Assembly (NCBI RefSeq): GCF_900187385.1
Contig: NZ_FYEY01000001.1
Span: 2,046,001 to 2,110,000, forward strand
Source: Streptomyces sp. 2114.4
GTDB taxonomy: Bacteria > Actinomycetota > Actinomycetes > Streptomycetales > Streptomycetaceae
DNA length: 64,000 bases
Reading direction: 5' to 3'
Within the stretch, counting starts at the first letter, position 1. Each line of letters starts with the position of its first letter. Below the pieces are notes generated by a model that saw only the letters and a program-made list of their open reading frames with translations, was not told where the DNA came from and did no database searches. Shown here piece after piece: positions 25,715 through 34,281 of the stretch. The translations under genes and the position numbers were made by a program.

Positions 25715-25978
25715 TATGTCGGTCGCTTATCCCGCCCTCACTCCGGGGGGTGCCGTTCGGTGTGTCAAGGACGTATGCCCTGCTCGTAAGGCCCAATTCC
25801 GGAGGTCGCCCGAAGGGGGGAAGCGCCGGGCGGCCCGTCGCCCGCCGGCCCGTCCCGGACCGGTCCTGACGGCCCGTCGGGCAGATCTTGGATCCGTTCA
25901 ACCCCTCCTGCGGACACCCGCCGCGGGAGTAGCATCCGCCCCACCCGATGCTGTGCCGCTACGAAGCGTGGAGGAACG

Positions 25979-26380
25979 ATGCAGGCGACTGCCACGGTGC
26001 TGGTCTACAGCGACAACGCAGGCACCCGCGAGCAGGTCCGGCTGGCGGCCGGCCGGCGCCCCGCCGCCGATGTGCCGCAGATCGAGATCCTGGAGTGCGC
26101 CACCGCGCCCGCTGTCCTCACGGCCCTGGAGCAGGGCGGTATCGACGTCTGCGTGCTGGACGGCGAGACCGCGCCCGCGGGCGGGATGGGCGTCTGCCGG
26201 CAGATCAAGGACGAGATCTTCCATTGCCCGCCGGTGCTGCTGCTGATCGGCCGCCCCCAGGACGCCTGGCTGGCGACCTGGAGCCGGGCGGACGCCGCGG
26301 TGACGCATCCGCTGGACCCGGTGGCCTTCGCGGACGCCCTGGCCGGCCTGCTGCGCCGCAGGAACCTCGTACAGGCCTGA
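25979..26380 (+). CDS. Receiver-like (response-regulator) single-domain protein
   Basis: 133 residues from ATG. Rossmann-like receiver fold: ATVLVYSDNAGTREQVRLA with the acidic pocket reduced, phospho-acceptor candidate Asp in VCVLDGETAPAGGMG near residue 60, and VLLLIGRPQDAWL. The position usually occupied by the conserved Lys (KP motif) reads VTHPLDP, with His. There is no output domain. It lacks a clear Asp pair for Mg binding, so it may be a pseudo-receiver that is not phosphorylated. It lies between ctaE and the L,D-transpeptidase inside the oxidase gene cluster. Confidence 0.78.
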   Translation: MQATATVLVYSDNAGTREQVRLAAGRRPAADVPQIEILECATAPAVLTALEQGGIDVCVLDGETAPAGGMGVCRQIKDEIFHCPPVLLLIGRPQDAWLATWSRADAAVTHPLDPVAFADALAGLLRRRNLVQA

Positions 26381-26395
26381 GCGGCCGCTCAGGCC
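26374..26395. terminator. Perfect palindrome over the receiver-gene stop codon
   Basis: GGCCTGAGCGG/CCGCTCAGGCC forms a 22-base perfect palindrome whose left arm contains the TGA stop. It lies in the 38-base gap between two convergent genes and probably acts as a bidirectional transcription end. Confidence 0.65.
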
Positions 26396-26418
26396 GCCCC
26401 AAAGCCCGCCGGGCGGTG

Positions 26419-27693
26419 TCAGAACTTGGGGCGCAGCCGGGCGTTGTCCGCGGGGTCCTGGACGCGCCCGGCGGCTCCCGTGGTGGTGTCGGCCTTGTTC
26501 TTGAGCGCGCTGCCCTCGCGCCATTCCTGCCAGGGCATGTTCCAGTCACCGAAGCCGTTGTCGAACGGCGTCATGGTGTCGCCGCTGCTGTTGACGACCT
26601 TGACGATGTCACCGATGCGCACATGGTTGAAGAACCACTGGGCGTTGCTGGTGGACATGCCCGTACAGCCGTGGCTGACGTTCGCCGCGCCCTGCGATCC
26701 GACGGACCAGGGTGCGGCGTGGACGTACTCCCCGCTCCAGGTCACCCGGGTGGCCCAGTGGACCGGCAGGTCGTAGGAGTCCCCGCTGCCGGCGGCGATG
26801 CCGACCGTCGAGCTGCGCATCCGTACGAAGCTCTCCTTGCCCAGGACGACCTTGACACCGTTGCGGGTGGAGAAGCCGGGCTTGCCGGTGGTGACGGGGA
26901 TGGTGTTGATCGACTCACCGTTGCGCAGCACCGTCATCCGGTGGGCCGCCGCGTCGGTGATGGCCTCCACGCGGTCGCCGGTGGTGAGCTTCACGGGCTT
27001 GGACGGGCCGCCGTAGAGCCCCTTGGCGACCTTCAGGCCCGCCAGGTTGCTGTGCACCGAGATGGTGGCGTGCGCGGGCCAGTACTCCTTGGGGCGGAAG
27101 TGCAGCTTCTTGTCGTCCACCCAGTGCCAGGAGCCCTGCACCCGCGGCATGGAGTCGACCTTCAGGGCGCTCTCGACGACGGCCCGCGCCTGGGGGTCCT
27201 TGACCGGCTGGCTCAGCTCGGCGGTGACCGGCTGGCCGACGCCGTACTCCCCCTCCTTCGGGCCGAAGGTGGCGGTCAACTGGCCGTCGGCGCCGCGGGT
27301 GTTGACCACGAGCGTCTTACGGCCGGGTGAACCGTCCTCCTCCTCGGTGCTCACCCGCACCGTGTAGCGGCTGCCGGCGGCCAGCGGCGCCGTGGTGCGC
27401 CAGTGCCTGCCGTCGGCGCTCAGCTCGCCGCGTACGAAGCGTCCTGTGGTGTCGGTGGCGGTCACATCGGTGATCCGCGCGTCGTCGCCCTTGACGGACA
27501 CCTCGAGCGGCTTGTCGGGGTCCGCTTTCTGGGTGCCGCCCGGGGGGTTGGCCGTGATCTGGCCGGCCGCGTCGTAGGGAGTGCCGGAGAGCGCTTCCGA
27601 ATCCGAGCCCCCGCACGCGGTGGCGCTCACCGCAAGGGGCACGAGCAGGAGGCCGCAGCTCAGCACCGTCCGGGTTCGAGGTCTGTGACTCAT
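26419..27693 (-). CDS. L,D-transpeptidase lipoprotein (YkuD family)
   Basis: 424 residues. Lipoprotein signal with lipobox-like SATAC near residue 27. Two Ig-like domains (about 60-160 and 160-260) precede the YkuD catalytic domain. The catalytic signature is NVSHGCTGMS near residue 360, with the nucleophilic Cys and the upstream His in GEYVHAAPW. It forms 3-3 peptidoglycan cross-links outside the membrane, like mycobacterial LdtMt2. No strong ribosome site precedes the ATG; AT-rich CATATTTTT lies close upstream, so a very short leader is possible. Its position amid cytochrome oxidase genes is conserved in streptomycetes as far as I recall. Confidence 0.92.
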   Translation of the reverse strand: MSHRPRTRTVLSCGLLLVPLAVSATACGGSDSEALSGTPYDAAGQITANPPGGTQKADPDKPLEVSVKGDDARITDVTATDTTGRFVRGELSADGRHWRTTAPLAAGSRYTVRVSTEEEDGSPGRKTLVVNTRGADGQLTATFGPKEGEYGVGQPVTAELSQPVKDPQARAVVESALKVDSMPRVQGSWHWVDDKKLHFRPKEYWPAHATISVHSNLAGLKVAKGLYGGPSKPVKLTTGDRVEAITDAAAHRMTVLRNGESINTIPVTTGKPGFSTRNGVKVVLGKESFVRMRSSTVGIAAGSGDSYDLPVHWATRVTWSGEYVHAAPWSVGSQGAANVSHGCTGMSTSNAQWFFNHVRIGDIVKVVNSSGDTMTPFDNGFGDWNMPWQEWREGSALKNKADTTTGAAGRVQDPADNARLRPKF

Positions 27694-27771
27694 GCCCCAA
27701 AAATATGAAGAATCACCTGTCCCAGCGCGCTGGAGGAGTGCAAACGGGTCTGCTCCCGGCCGCCAAACGAG

Positions 27772-27807
27772 GCGGGCCCGGACACCTGTTGAGGTGTCCG
27801 GGCCCGC
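27772..27807 (-). terminator. Terminator after ctaF
   Basis: Perfect 16-base-pair stem GCGGGCCCGGACACCT/AGGTGTCCGGGCCCGC with loop GTTG, about 20 bases past the ctaF stop. It ends the ctaC-ctaD-ctaF transcript and separates it from the L,D-transpeptidase gene. Confidence 0.85.
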
Positions 27808-27827
27808 CGTGGCGTCCTGCGCCGTGG

Positions 27828-28226
27828 TTACTGCGTGCGGTTCTCGCCGCGGTAGTACTCGAAGACCCAGCCGAAGAGGCCGACGAGGATCACCGGAGCC
27901 GAGAAGTACATCAGCCACCAGCCGAAGACCACGCCCAGGAAGGCGAGCGCGCCACCGACGGCCAGGGACAGCGGCTGCCAGCTGTGCGGGCTGAAGAAGC
28001 CCAGCTCACCGGCGTCGTCCGAGACCTCGGCGTTCTCGTTGTCCTGGGCACCCGCGTCGACCCGCCGGGCCGTGAAGGCCAGGTAGTAGCCCACCATGAT
28101 GCACAGGCCGAAGGCGAGGAACAGTGCGGTGGTACCCGCGGGCTCCTTCGACCAGACGCCATAGACGATCGCCATGGCGAGGACGAAGACGGAGAGCCAG
28201 ATGAACATCTTGCCCTGGATCTTCAC
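27828..28226 (-). CDS. ctaF: Cytochrome c oxidase subunit IV (actinobacterial)
   Basis: 132 residues with four hydrophobic segments ([73 protein letters not shown]). This matches the actinobacteria-specific oxidase subunit CtaF, needed for aa3 oxidase assembly. Overlaps the ctaD stop by four bases, so it is coupled. The C-terminus YYRGENRTQ is the family's usual end. Confidence 0.95.
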   Translation of the reverse strand: MKIQGKMFIWLSVFVLAMAIVYGVWSKEPAGTTALFLAFGLCIMVGYYLAFTARRVDAGAQDNENAEVSDDAGELGFFSPHSWQPLSLAVGGALAFLGVVFGWWLMYFSAPVILVGLFGWVFEYYRGENRTQ

Positions 28227-29959
28227 TTGCCCGCCTCCTTGCCGCCGGCGAGGGCCTTGTCATCCTCGGAGGCGCGGCCGTTGTGCAGCGCGTCGAGGGC
28301 TGCGATCTCCGGGTGGTGCAGGTCGAACGCCGGGGATTCGGAGCGAATGCGCGGCAGGGTGAGGAAGTTGTGCCGCGGCGGCGGGCAGGACGTCGCCCAC
28401 TCCAGCGAGCGGCCGTAGCCCCACGGGTCGTCGACCTCGATCTTCTCGCCGTACTTCGCCGTCTTCCAGACGTTGTAGAGGAACGGCAGGATCGACAGGC
28501 CCAGCAGGAACGAGCTGATCGTCGAGATGGTGTTCAGCGTCGTGTAGCCGTCGGCCGCGAGGTAGTCCGCGTAACGCCGCGGCATGCCCTCGGCGCCCAG
28601 CCAGTGCTGGACGAGGAAGGTGCCGTGGAAGCCCACGAACAGCGTCCAGAAGGTGATCTTGCCCAGCCGCTCGTCCAGCATCTTGCCGGTGAACTTCGGC
28701 CACCAGAAGTGGAAGCCGGCGAACATCGCGAAGACGACCGTGCCGAACACCACGTAGTGGAAGTGCGCCACCACGAAGTACGAGTCCGAGACGTGGAAGT
28801 CCATCGGCGGCGACGCCAGGATGACACCGGTCAGACCACCGAAGGTGAAGGTGATCAGGAAGCCGATCGTCCACAGCATCGGCGTCTCGAAGGACAGCGA
28901 GCCCTTCCACATCGTGCCGATCCAGTTGAAGAACTTCACACCGGTCGGCACCGCGATCAGGAACGTCATGAACGAGAAGAACGGCAACAGCACACCGCCC
29001 GTCACATACATGTGGTGCGCCCACACCGTGACCGACAGACCGGCAATCGACACCGTCGCCGCAATCAGACCCATGTAACCGAACATCGGCTTCCGGGAGA
29101 ACACCGGAATGACCTCGGAAATGATCCCGAAGAACGGCAAGGCGATGATGTACACCTCTGGATGGCCGAAGAACCAGAAGAGATGCTGCCAGAGCAATGC
29201 CCCGCCATTTGCGGCATCGAAGACATGCGCCCCGAATTTACGGTCCGCCTCCAGCGCGAACAGCGCCGCCGCCAGCACCGGGAAGGCCAGCAGGACCAGC
29301 ACACCGGTCAGCAGCACATTCCAGGTGAAGATCGGCATCCGGAACATCGTCATGCCGGGAGCCCGCATGCAGATGATCGTCGTGATGAAGTTGACCGAAC
29401 CGAGGATCGTGCCGAAGCCCGAGAAGGCCAGACCCATGATCCACATGTCCGCGCCGACGCCCGGCGAACGCACCGCGTCCGAGAGCGGCGAGTACGCGAA
29501 CCAGCCGAAGTCCGCCGCACCCTGCGGGGTGAGGAAGCCGGCCACCGCGATCAGCGAGCCGAAGAGGTACAGCCAGTAGGCGAACATGTTCAGCCGCGGG
29601 AACGCCACGTCGGGCGCGCCGATCTGCAGCGGCATGATCCAGTTCGCGAAGCCGGCGAACAGCGGCGTCGCGAACATCAGCAGCATGATCGTGCCGTGCA
29701 TCGTGAACGCCTGGTTGAACTGCTCGTTCGACATGATCTGCGTGCCGGGACGGGCGAGCTCGGCGCGCATCAGCAGCGCCATCAGTCCGCCGACGCAGAA
29801 GAACGCGAACGACGTGACCAGGTACATCGTGCCGATGGTCTTGTGGTCAGTGGTCGTCAGCCACTTCACCACGGCGATGCCGGGTTGCTTCTTGCGTACG
29901 GGCGGTGCTGCCGGAGCCGTATCGGCGGCGGCACCCTGAGGTTCGTTGAGGATGCTCAC
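28223..29959 (-). CDS. ctaD: Cytochrome c oxidase subunit I
   Basis: 578 residues from GTG overlapping the ctaC stop. Twelve membrane helices of the haem-copper oxidase. Ligands visible: low-spin haem His in [10 protein letters not shown], CuB His and cross-linked Tyr in [13 protein letters not shown], CuB pair in [10 protein letters not shown], and the haem a3/a His pair in [11 protein letters not shown]. These with the Glu/Tyr arrangement mark an A-type oxidase that reduces oxygen to water and pumps protons. About 50 extra C-terminal hydrophilic residues are present. Central gene of ctaC-ctaD-ctaF. Confidence 0.97.
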   Translation of the reverse strand: MSILNEPQGAAADTAPAAPPVRKKQPGIAVVKWLTTTDHKTIGTMYLVTSFAFFCVGGLMALLMRAELARPGTQIMSNEQFNQAFTMHGTIMLLMFATPLFAGFANWIMPLQIGAPDVAFPRLNMFAYWLYLFGSLIAVAGFLTPQGAADFGWFAYSPLSDAVRSPGVGADMWIMGLAFSGFGTILGSVNFITTIICMRAPGMTMFRMPIFTWNVLLTGVLVLLAFPVLAAALFALEADRKFGAHVFDAANGGALLWQHLFWFFGHPEVYIIALPFFGIISEVIPVFSRKPMFGYMGLIAATVSIAGLSVTVWAHHMYVTGGVLLPFFSFMTFLIAVPTGVKFFNWIGTMWKGSLSFETPMLWTIGFLITFTFGGLTGVILASPPMDFHVSDSYFVVAHFHYVVFGTVVFAMFAGFHFWWPKFTGKMLDERLGKITFWTLFVGFHGTFLVQHWLGAEGMPRRYADYLAADGYTTLNTISTISSFLLGLSILPFLYNVWKTAKYGEKIEVDDPWGYGRSLEWATSCPPPRHNFLTLPRIRSESPAFDLHHPEIAALDALHNGRASEDDKALAGGKEAGK

Positions 29960-30918
29960 TGGTTCTTGGTCTCCGCATTCCTGGCGTGATCCGTCTGCTT
30001 GATGCCCGACGGCAGGTATCCGGTCTGGCCCTTCTTCGCCAGGTCCTTCAGGTGTTCCCGGTAACGCTCGGGGGAGACGACCTTGACGTTGAAGAGCATC
30101 CGGGAGTGGTCGACTCCGCAGAGCTCGGCGCACTTGCCCATGAAGGTGCCCTCCTTGTTGGGGGTCACCTCGAAGACGTTGGTGTGGCCCGGGATGACGT
30201 CCTGCTTCATCAGGAAGGGCACCACCCAGAAGGAGTGGATGACGTCACGGGAGGTCAGCACGAACTGGACGGTCTCGCCCTTCGGCAGCCACAGGGTCGG
30301 GCCCGGGTTGCCGGTCTGCGGGTTGCGCTCGCCCGGGGTGCCCGCGTCGTAGACGCCGTCGGCACCGGCCGGAGCGCCCTTCTTCCACTTGGGCGGGACC
30401 GCGTCCAGAGCGGGGGAGTTGATGTTCGAGGTGGACTTCTTGCCGTCCACGTTCTCGAGGTAGTTGAACGCCCAGCTCCACTGGAAGCCGACCACGTTGA
30501 CGATGTGGTCGGGCTTCTTGGAGGTCTTGAGGATTGCGCTCTCATCACGCGCGGTGAAGTAGAACAGCACCGCGATGATGATGAACGGGACGATCGTGTA
30601 CAACGCCTCGATCGGCATGTTGTACCGCGTCTGCGGGGGGACCTCCACCTTGGACCTGCTGCGGCGGTGGAAGATCACGCTCCAGATGATCAGGCCCCAG
30701 ACCAGCACGCCCGTTGCGAGGGCGGCGGCCCAGGAGCCCTGCCAAAGAGAGAGGATCCGCGGCGCCTCGTCGGTGACGGGCGTTGGCATGCCGAGGCGGG
30801 GGAAGTCCTTATATGTGCAACCAGTCGCGGTCGCCAGGACCAGGCCCGCAGCAAGCACCTGCGGCAGCTTCCGCCGCATCGGGCGCCGCGACGAGCGGTC
30901 GGAGCCGTTGGGACTCAC
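29956..30918 (-). CDS. ctaC: Cytochrome c oxidase subunit II
   Basis: 320 residues from GTG with GGAAGG 9 bases upstream. Lipoprotein-like signal with lipobox TATGC near residue 36, two membrane helices ([20 protein letters not shown] and [13 protein letters not shown]), and a C-terminal cupredoxin domain with the CuA ligands in DVIHSFWV and [13 protein letters not shown] (His, two Cys, Glu, His, Met). It accepts electrons from QcrC. It carries an insertion with [19 protein letters not shown], typical of actinobacterial CtaC. Upstream is a 430-base region expected to hold the operon promoter. Confidence 0.97.
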   Translation of the reverse strand: MSPNGSDRSSRRPMRRKLPQVLAAGLVLATATGCTYKDFPRLGMPTPVTDEAPRILSLWQGSWAAALATGVLVWGLIIWSVIFHRRSRSKVEVPPQTRYNMPIEALYTIVPFIIIAVLFYFTARDESAILKTSKKPDHIVNVVGFQWSWAFNYLENVDGKKSTSNINSPALDAVPPKWKKGAPAGADGVYDAGTPGERNPQTGNPGPTLWLPKGETVQFVLTSRDVIHSFWVVPFLMKQDVIPGHTNVFEVTPNKEGTFMGKCAELCGVDHSRMLFNVKVVSPERYREHLKDLAKKGQTGYLPSGIKQTDHARNAETKNQ

Positions 30919-31348
30919 GTAGCGCCTTCCCGAGAGTCTCGCCCGCGCGGTCGGCTGCGGCCTTACTCGCTGGTCGGTCGCCGCCCTGCGTCGGGCAGGG
31001 GTTTGGATGTTTATGCGGGCCAAACCTTACTGGACGCTATTTGGGGTCGCGCGGGGAGGGTGCCCAACGCGCCGCGGCGCACCCCTAAGGGGTGGCCAGG
31101 GCTTCCGGGAGGCGCCCGCCGGGCCCCCGGATTCCCGCCGAATACCCGCTTCCACCAGGCATCTGACGCCGTGCCCGGACGGACTCCGGCACCGCTGGCC
31201 GGGGCCTTCCCCGGAGTGTCCCCCTGGGCTTTCCCCTGGACGCCGACCGGGGCGCTCCCGCCCGCCGGCCGCCCCCGGGAGCCGCGCGGCGCCGCACGGC
31301 GGGGCCGGGCCGTCCCCGGTCGCGAGCGGGAGGACTAACGTCTCGTAC
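30919..31348. other. Divergent intergenic region, 430 bases
   Basis: Lies between ctaC (minus) and the cysteine desulfurase-TusA fusion (plus). The first 120 bases before ctaC include the relatively AT-richer stretch TTTATGCGGGCCAAACCTTACTGGACGCTATTTGG, a likely promoter zone. The remainder is GC-rich and contains no supported gene. No riboswitch pattern was recognised. Confidence 0.4.
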
Positions 31349-32782
31349 GTGCCCTATTTCGACGCGGCGTCGGCCGCCCCCCTGCATCCGGTCGCCCGCG
31401 AGGCCCTGCTCGCCTCGCTCGACGAGGGCTGGGCCGACCCGGCCCGCCTCTACCGGGAGGGGCGGCGCGCCCGGCTGCTGCTGGACGCCGCCCGGGAGGC
31501 CGCGGCCGAGGCCGTGGGCTGTCGCCCCGACGAATTGGTTTTCACCCCTTCGGGGACGCAGGCGGTGCACACGGGAATCTCCGGGGCGCTGGCGGCCCGC
31601 CGGCGGGCCGGCCGACGGCTGCTGTACTCCGCCGTGGAGCACTCCTGTGTCCTGCACGCCGCCGAGGTCCACGAGGCAGCCGGCGGCAGCCGCACGGAGC
31701 TGGCCGTCGACCGTACCGGCCGGGTGGCACCCGGCGAGGTGGCCGCCGCGCTCGGCCCGGACACCGCGCTGGTCGCTCTGCAGTCCGCCAACCACGAGGT
31801 GGGAACCGCACAGCCGGTCGAGGAGGTGGCCGCGCTCTGCCGGGAGGCGGCCGTCCCCCTCCTGGTGGACGCCGCGCAGTCACTGCCGTGGGGGCCGGTG
31901 CCCGGCGCCTGGTCGCTGCTGACGGCGAGTGCCCACAAATGGGGCGGGCCGCCCGGCGTGGGGCTGCTCGCGGTCCGCAAGGGGACCCGGTTCGCGCCCC
32001 AGGGGCCGCGGGACGAGCGGGAGTCGGGCCGCAGCGCGGGCTTCGAGAACATCCCCGCCGTCGTGGCCGCGGCGGCGTCCCTGCGGGCGCTGCGCGCGGG
32101 GACGGAGACCGGGGACGAGGCGGCGCGGCTGCGGCGACTGGTGGACCGGATCAGGACACGGGTGCCTCAGCTGGTCCCGGACGTGGAGGTGGTCGGCGAT
32201 CCGGTGCGCCGCCTCCCCCATCTCGTCACCTTCTCCTGTCTCTATGTCGACGGAGAGGCCCTGCTGCACGAGCTCGACCGGGCGGGCTTCTCGGTGTCGT
32301 CCGGGTCGTCGTGCACGTCCAGCACCCTGACGCCGAGCCATGTGCTGCGGGCGATGGGCGTGCTGTCCGAGGGGAATGTACGGGTCTCGCTGCCGTACGG
32401 CACGGCCGAGGCGGACGTGGAGCGCTTCTTGGAGGTGCTGCCGCGGGTGGTGCGCGCGGTGCGGGAGCGGCTGGGCGTCCCGGCGGCGGGGGCCGGGGAA
32501 GCCGCGGAGGCCGCCGCGCCCGGGGATGCCTCCGAGCCCGCCGAAGCCGCCGAGCCCGCCGGGCTGGTCGTCGACTCGCTGGGCAAGCGCTGCCCCGTCC
32601 CGGTCATCGAGCTGGCGAAGGTGATCGGCGAGGTCCCGGTCGGCGGGACGGTGACGGTGCTCTCCGACGACGAGGCCGCCCGGCAGGACATCCCCGCCTG
32701 GTGCACCATGCGCGACCAGGAGTACGTGGGCGAGCGGGCGGCCGAGCGCGGCGCCGCGTACGTCGTGCGGCGCCGCGCCTGA
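31349..32782 (+). CDS. Cysteine desulfurase fused to TusA sulfurtransferase domain
   Basis: About 477 residues from GTG. Residues 1-365 form an IscS/NifS-type PLP enzyme: YFDAASAAPLHP, SAVEHSCVLHAAEVH, LLVDAAQSLPWG (PLP Asp), Schiff-base Lys in TASAHKWGGPPGVG near residue 198, and active-site Cys in VSSGSSCTSSTLTPSHVL near 325. After an Ala/Glu/Pro linker (about 380-405) comes a TusA-like domain (SLGKRCPVPVIELAKVIG) with its conserved CPxP Cys near 415. The fusion would liberate sulfur from cysteine and pass the persulfide in cis to TusA. A GGGAGG site is about 15 bases upstream, rather far. Fe-S genes (IscA-like, nadA) lie downstream. Confidence 0.9.
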   Translation: MPYFDAASAAPLHPVAREALLASLDEGWADPARLYREGRRARLLLDAAREAAAEAVGCRPDELVFTPSGTQAVHTGISGALAARRRAGRRLLYSAVEHSCVLHAAEVHEAAGGSRTELAVDRTGRVAPGEVAAALGPDTALVALQSANHEVGTAQPVEEVAALCREAAVPLLVDAAQSLPWGPVPGAWSLLTASAHKWGGPPGVGLLAVRKGTRFAPQGPRDERESGRSAGFENIPAVVAAAASLRALRAGTETGDEAARLRRLVDRIRTRVPQLVPDVEVVGDPVRRLPHLVTFSCLYVDGEALLHELDRAGFSVSSGSSCTSSTLTPSHVLRAMGVLSEGNVRVSLPYGTAEADVERFLEVLPRVVRAVRERLGVPAAGAGEAAEAAAPGDASEPAEAAEPAGLVVDSLGKRCPVPVIELAKVIGEVPVGGTVTVLSDDEAARQDIPAWCTMRDQEYVGERAAERGAAYVVRRRA

Positions 32783-32793
32783 AACCGGGCAGA

Positions 32794-33768
32794 TCAGGCC
32801 AGGTGCTGCTGGACCTCGGCCGCGGCCTCGTGGCCGTAGGCCTTGGTGAAGCGGTCCATGAAGTGGCTGCGGTGCAGCTCGTACTCCTGGGTGCCGACGG
32901 TCTCGATGACCAGCGTCGCCAGCATGCAGCCGACCTGGGCGGCGCGCTCCAGGCCGACGCCCCAGGCCAGACCGGACAGGAAACCGGCCCGGAAGGCGTC
33001 GCCGACGCCGGTGGGGTCGGCCTTGGCATTCTCCTCCGGGACGCCGACCTCGATGGTGGGCTCGCCGACCCGCTCGATGCGGACTCCGTTGGCGCCGAGG
33101 GTGGTGACGCGGGTGCCGACCTTGGCCAGGATCTCCTCGTCACTCCAGCCGGTCTTGGATTCGATCAGGCCCTTCTCGTACTCGTTGGAGAAGAGGTAGG
33201 CCGCGTCCGCCAGGAGGGTGCGGATGGCGTCGCCGTCCATCCGGGCGATCTGCTGGGAGAAGTCGGCGCCGAAGGGGATACCGCGGCTGCGGCACTCCTC
33301 GGTGTGCCGGATCATCGCCTCGGGGTCGTCCGCGCCGATCACGACGAGGTCCAGGCCGCCGACCCGCTCGGCCACGTGCTGCAGCTCGATCAGCCGGGCC
33401 TCGCTCATCGCGCCGGTGTAGAAGGAGCCGATCTGGTTGTGGTCGGCGTCGGTGGTGCACACGAAGCGCGCGGTGTGCAGCACCTCGGAGATGCGGACGG
33501 AGCGGGTGTCGACGCCGTGGCGGTCGAGCCAGGCGCGGTACTCCTCGAAGTCGTTGCCGGCGGCACCGACCAGGATCGGCTCGGTGCCGAGCTGGCCCAT
33601 GCCGAAGCAGATGTTGGCGGCGACGCCGCCGCGGCGGACGTCGAGCTGGTCGACCAGGAACGAGAGGGAGACCGTATGCAGCTGGTCGGCGACCAACTGA
33701 TCGGCGAAACGGCCGGGGAAGGTCATCAGGTGGTCGGTGGCGATGGAGCCGGTGACTGCGATACGCAC
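32794..33768 (-). CDS. PfkB-family carbohydrate/adenosine kinase
   Basis: 324 residues. Ribokinase-like fold with RRGGVAANICFGMGQLG (PfkB signature 1) near residue 46 and ADPTGVGDAFRAGFLSGLAWG (signature 2) near 256, where the catalytic Asp of the GxGD anion hole lies. N-terminal IAVTGSIATDHLMTFPGRFADQL is typical of the actinobacterial adenosine kinase-like group. Cytosolic. Substrate likely a nucleoside or sugar; not decidable from sequence. Converges with the desulfurase fusion, 11 bases apart. Confidence 0.9.
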   Translation of the reverse strand: MRIAVTGSIATDHLMTFPGRFADQLVADQLHTVSLSFLVDQLDVRRGGVAANICFGMGQLGTEPILVGAAGNDFEEYRAWLDRHGVDTRSVRISEVLHTARFVCTTDADHNQIGSFYTGAMSEARLIELQHVAERVGGLDLVVIGADDPEAMIRHTEECRSRGIPFGADFSQQIARMDGDAIRTLLADAAYLFSNEYEKGLIESKTGWSDEEILAKVGTRVTTLGANGVRIERVGEPTIEVGVPEENAKADPTGVGDAFRAGFLSGLAWGVGLERAAQVGCMLATLVIETVGTQEYELHRSHFMDRFTKAYGHEAAAEVQQHLA

Positions 33769-33927
33769 GACGGGTCTGCTCCTGCGGAAGGCGTAGGGGC
33801 GGGCTGACGTGGAGCCACGCTACCCGCCGGGGTCGCGTGCCACCCGGTCATCCCGGACACTTGGAATGGCTGAAACTACCCAATAGTAGGTCTTTCTCGT
33901 CGCTATATGGCTGCGTACGGTGCCCCT

Positions 33928-34155
33928 ATGACCAAACCTGTGAAAGCCGTCACACCGCGTGAGGGCGTCTCGCCCACCGCGCAGGACCCCGAATCGCTCG
34001 ACGAGCTGCGCGGCGACTGCGCACGGATGGCGGACCGGTGGCCGACCGGACGGCGGTCCGCGCCCGCGCCGGGGCGCGCCGCGGATCTGCACGGCGTCGA
34101 GGTTCCCTCCCGCTCGGCCGCACTCGTGGACGGAATGTCCGAGTACGGCGACTGA
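33928..34155 (+). CDS. Small hypothetical protein
   Basis: 75 residues (MTKPVKAVTPREGVSPTAQD start). It is hydrophilic, with ESLDELRGDCARMADRWPTG as the best-structured part, and no membrane segment or motif. Codon pattern fits a streptomycete gene, but no strong ribosome site precedes the ATG, and a second start eight codons upstream is possible. Preceded by an AT-rich region (AAACTACCCAATAGTAGG) that could be a promoter. Confidence 0.5.
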   Translation: MTKPVKAVTPREGVSPTAQDPESLDELRGDCARMADRWPTGRRSAPAPGRAADLHGVEVPSRSAALVDGMSEYGD

Positions 34156-34281
34156 AATGTCCGGGTACGGCGGCTGACCGGCCGCCCGGCCGGAACCGTA
34201 TCCACCCCCGCTCCGTCCCATCGACGTCACCTCACGGAGGATGGCACGTCAGATGTTCAGCGGAGCCGAAGGAGCGATGCG

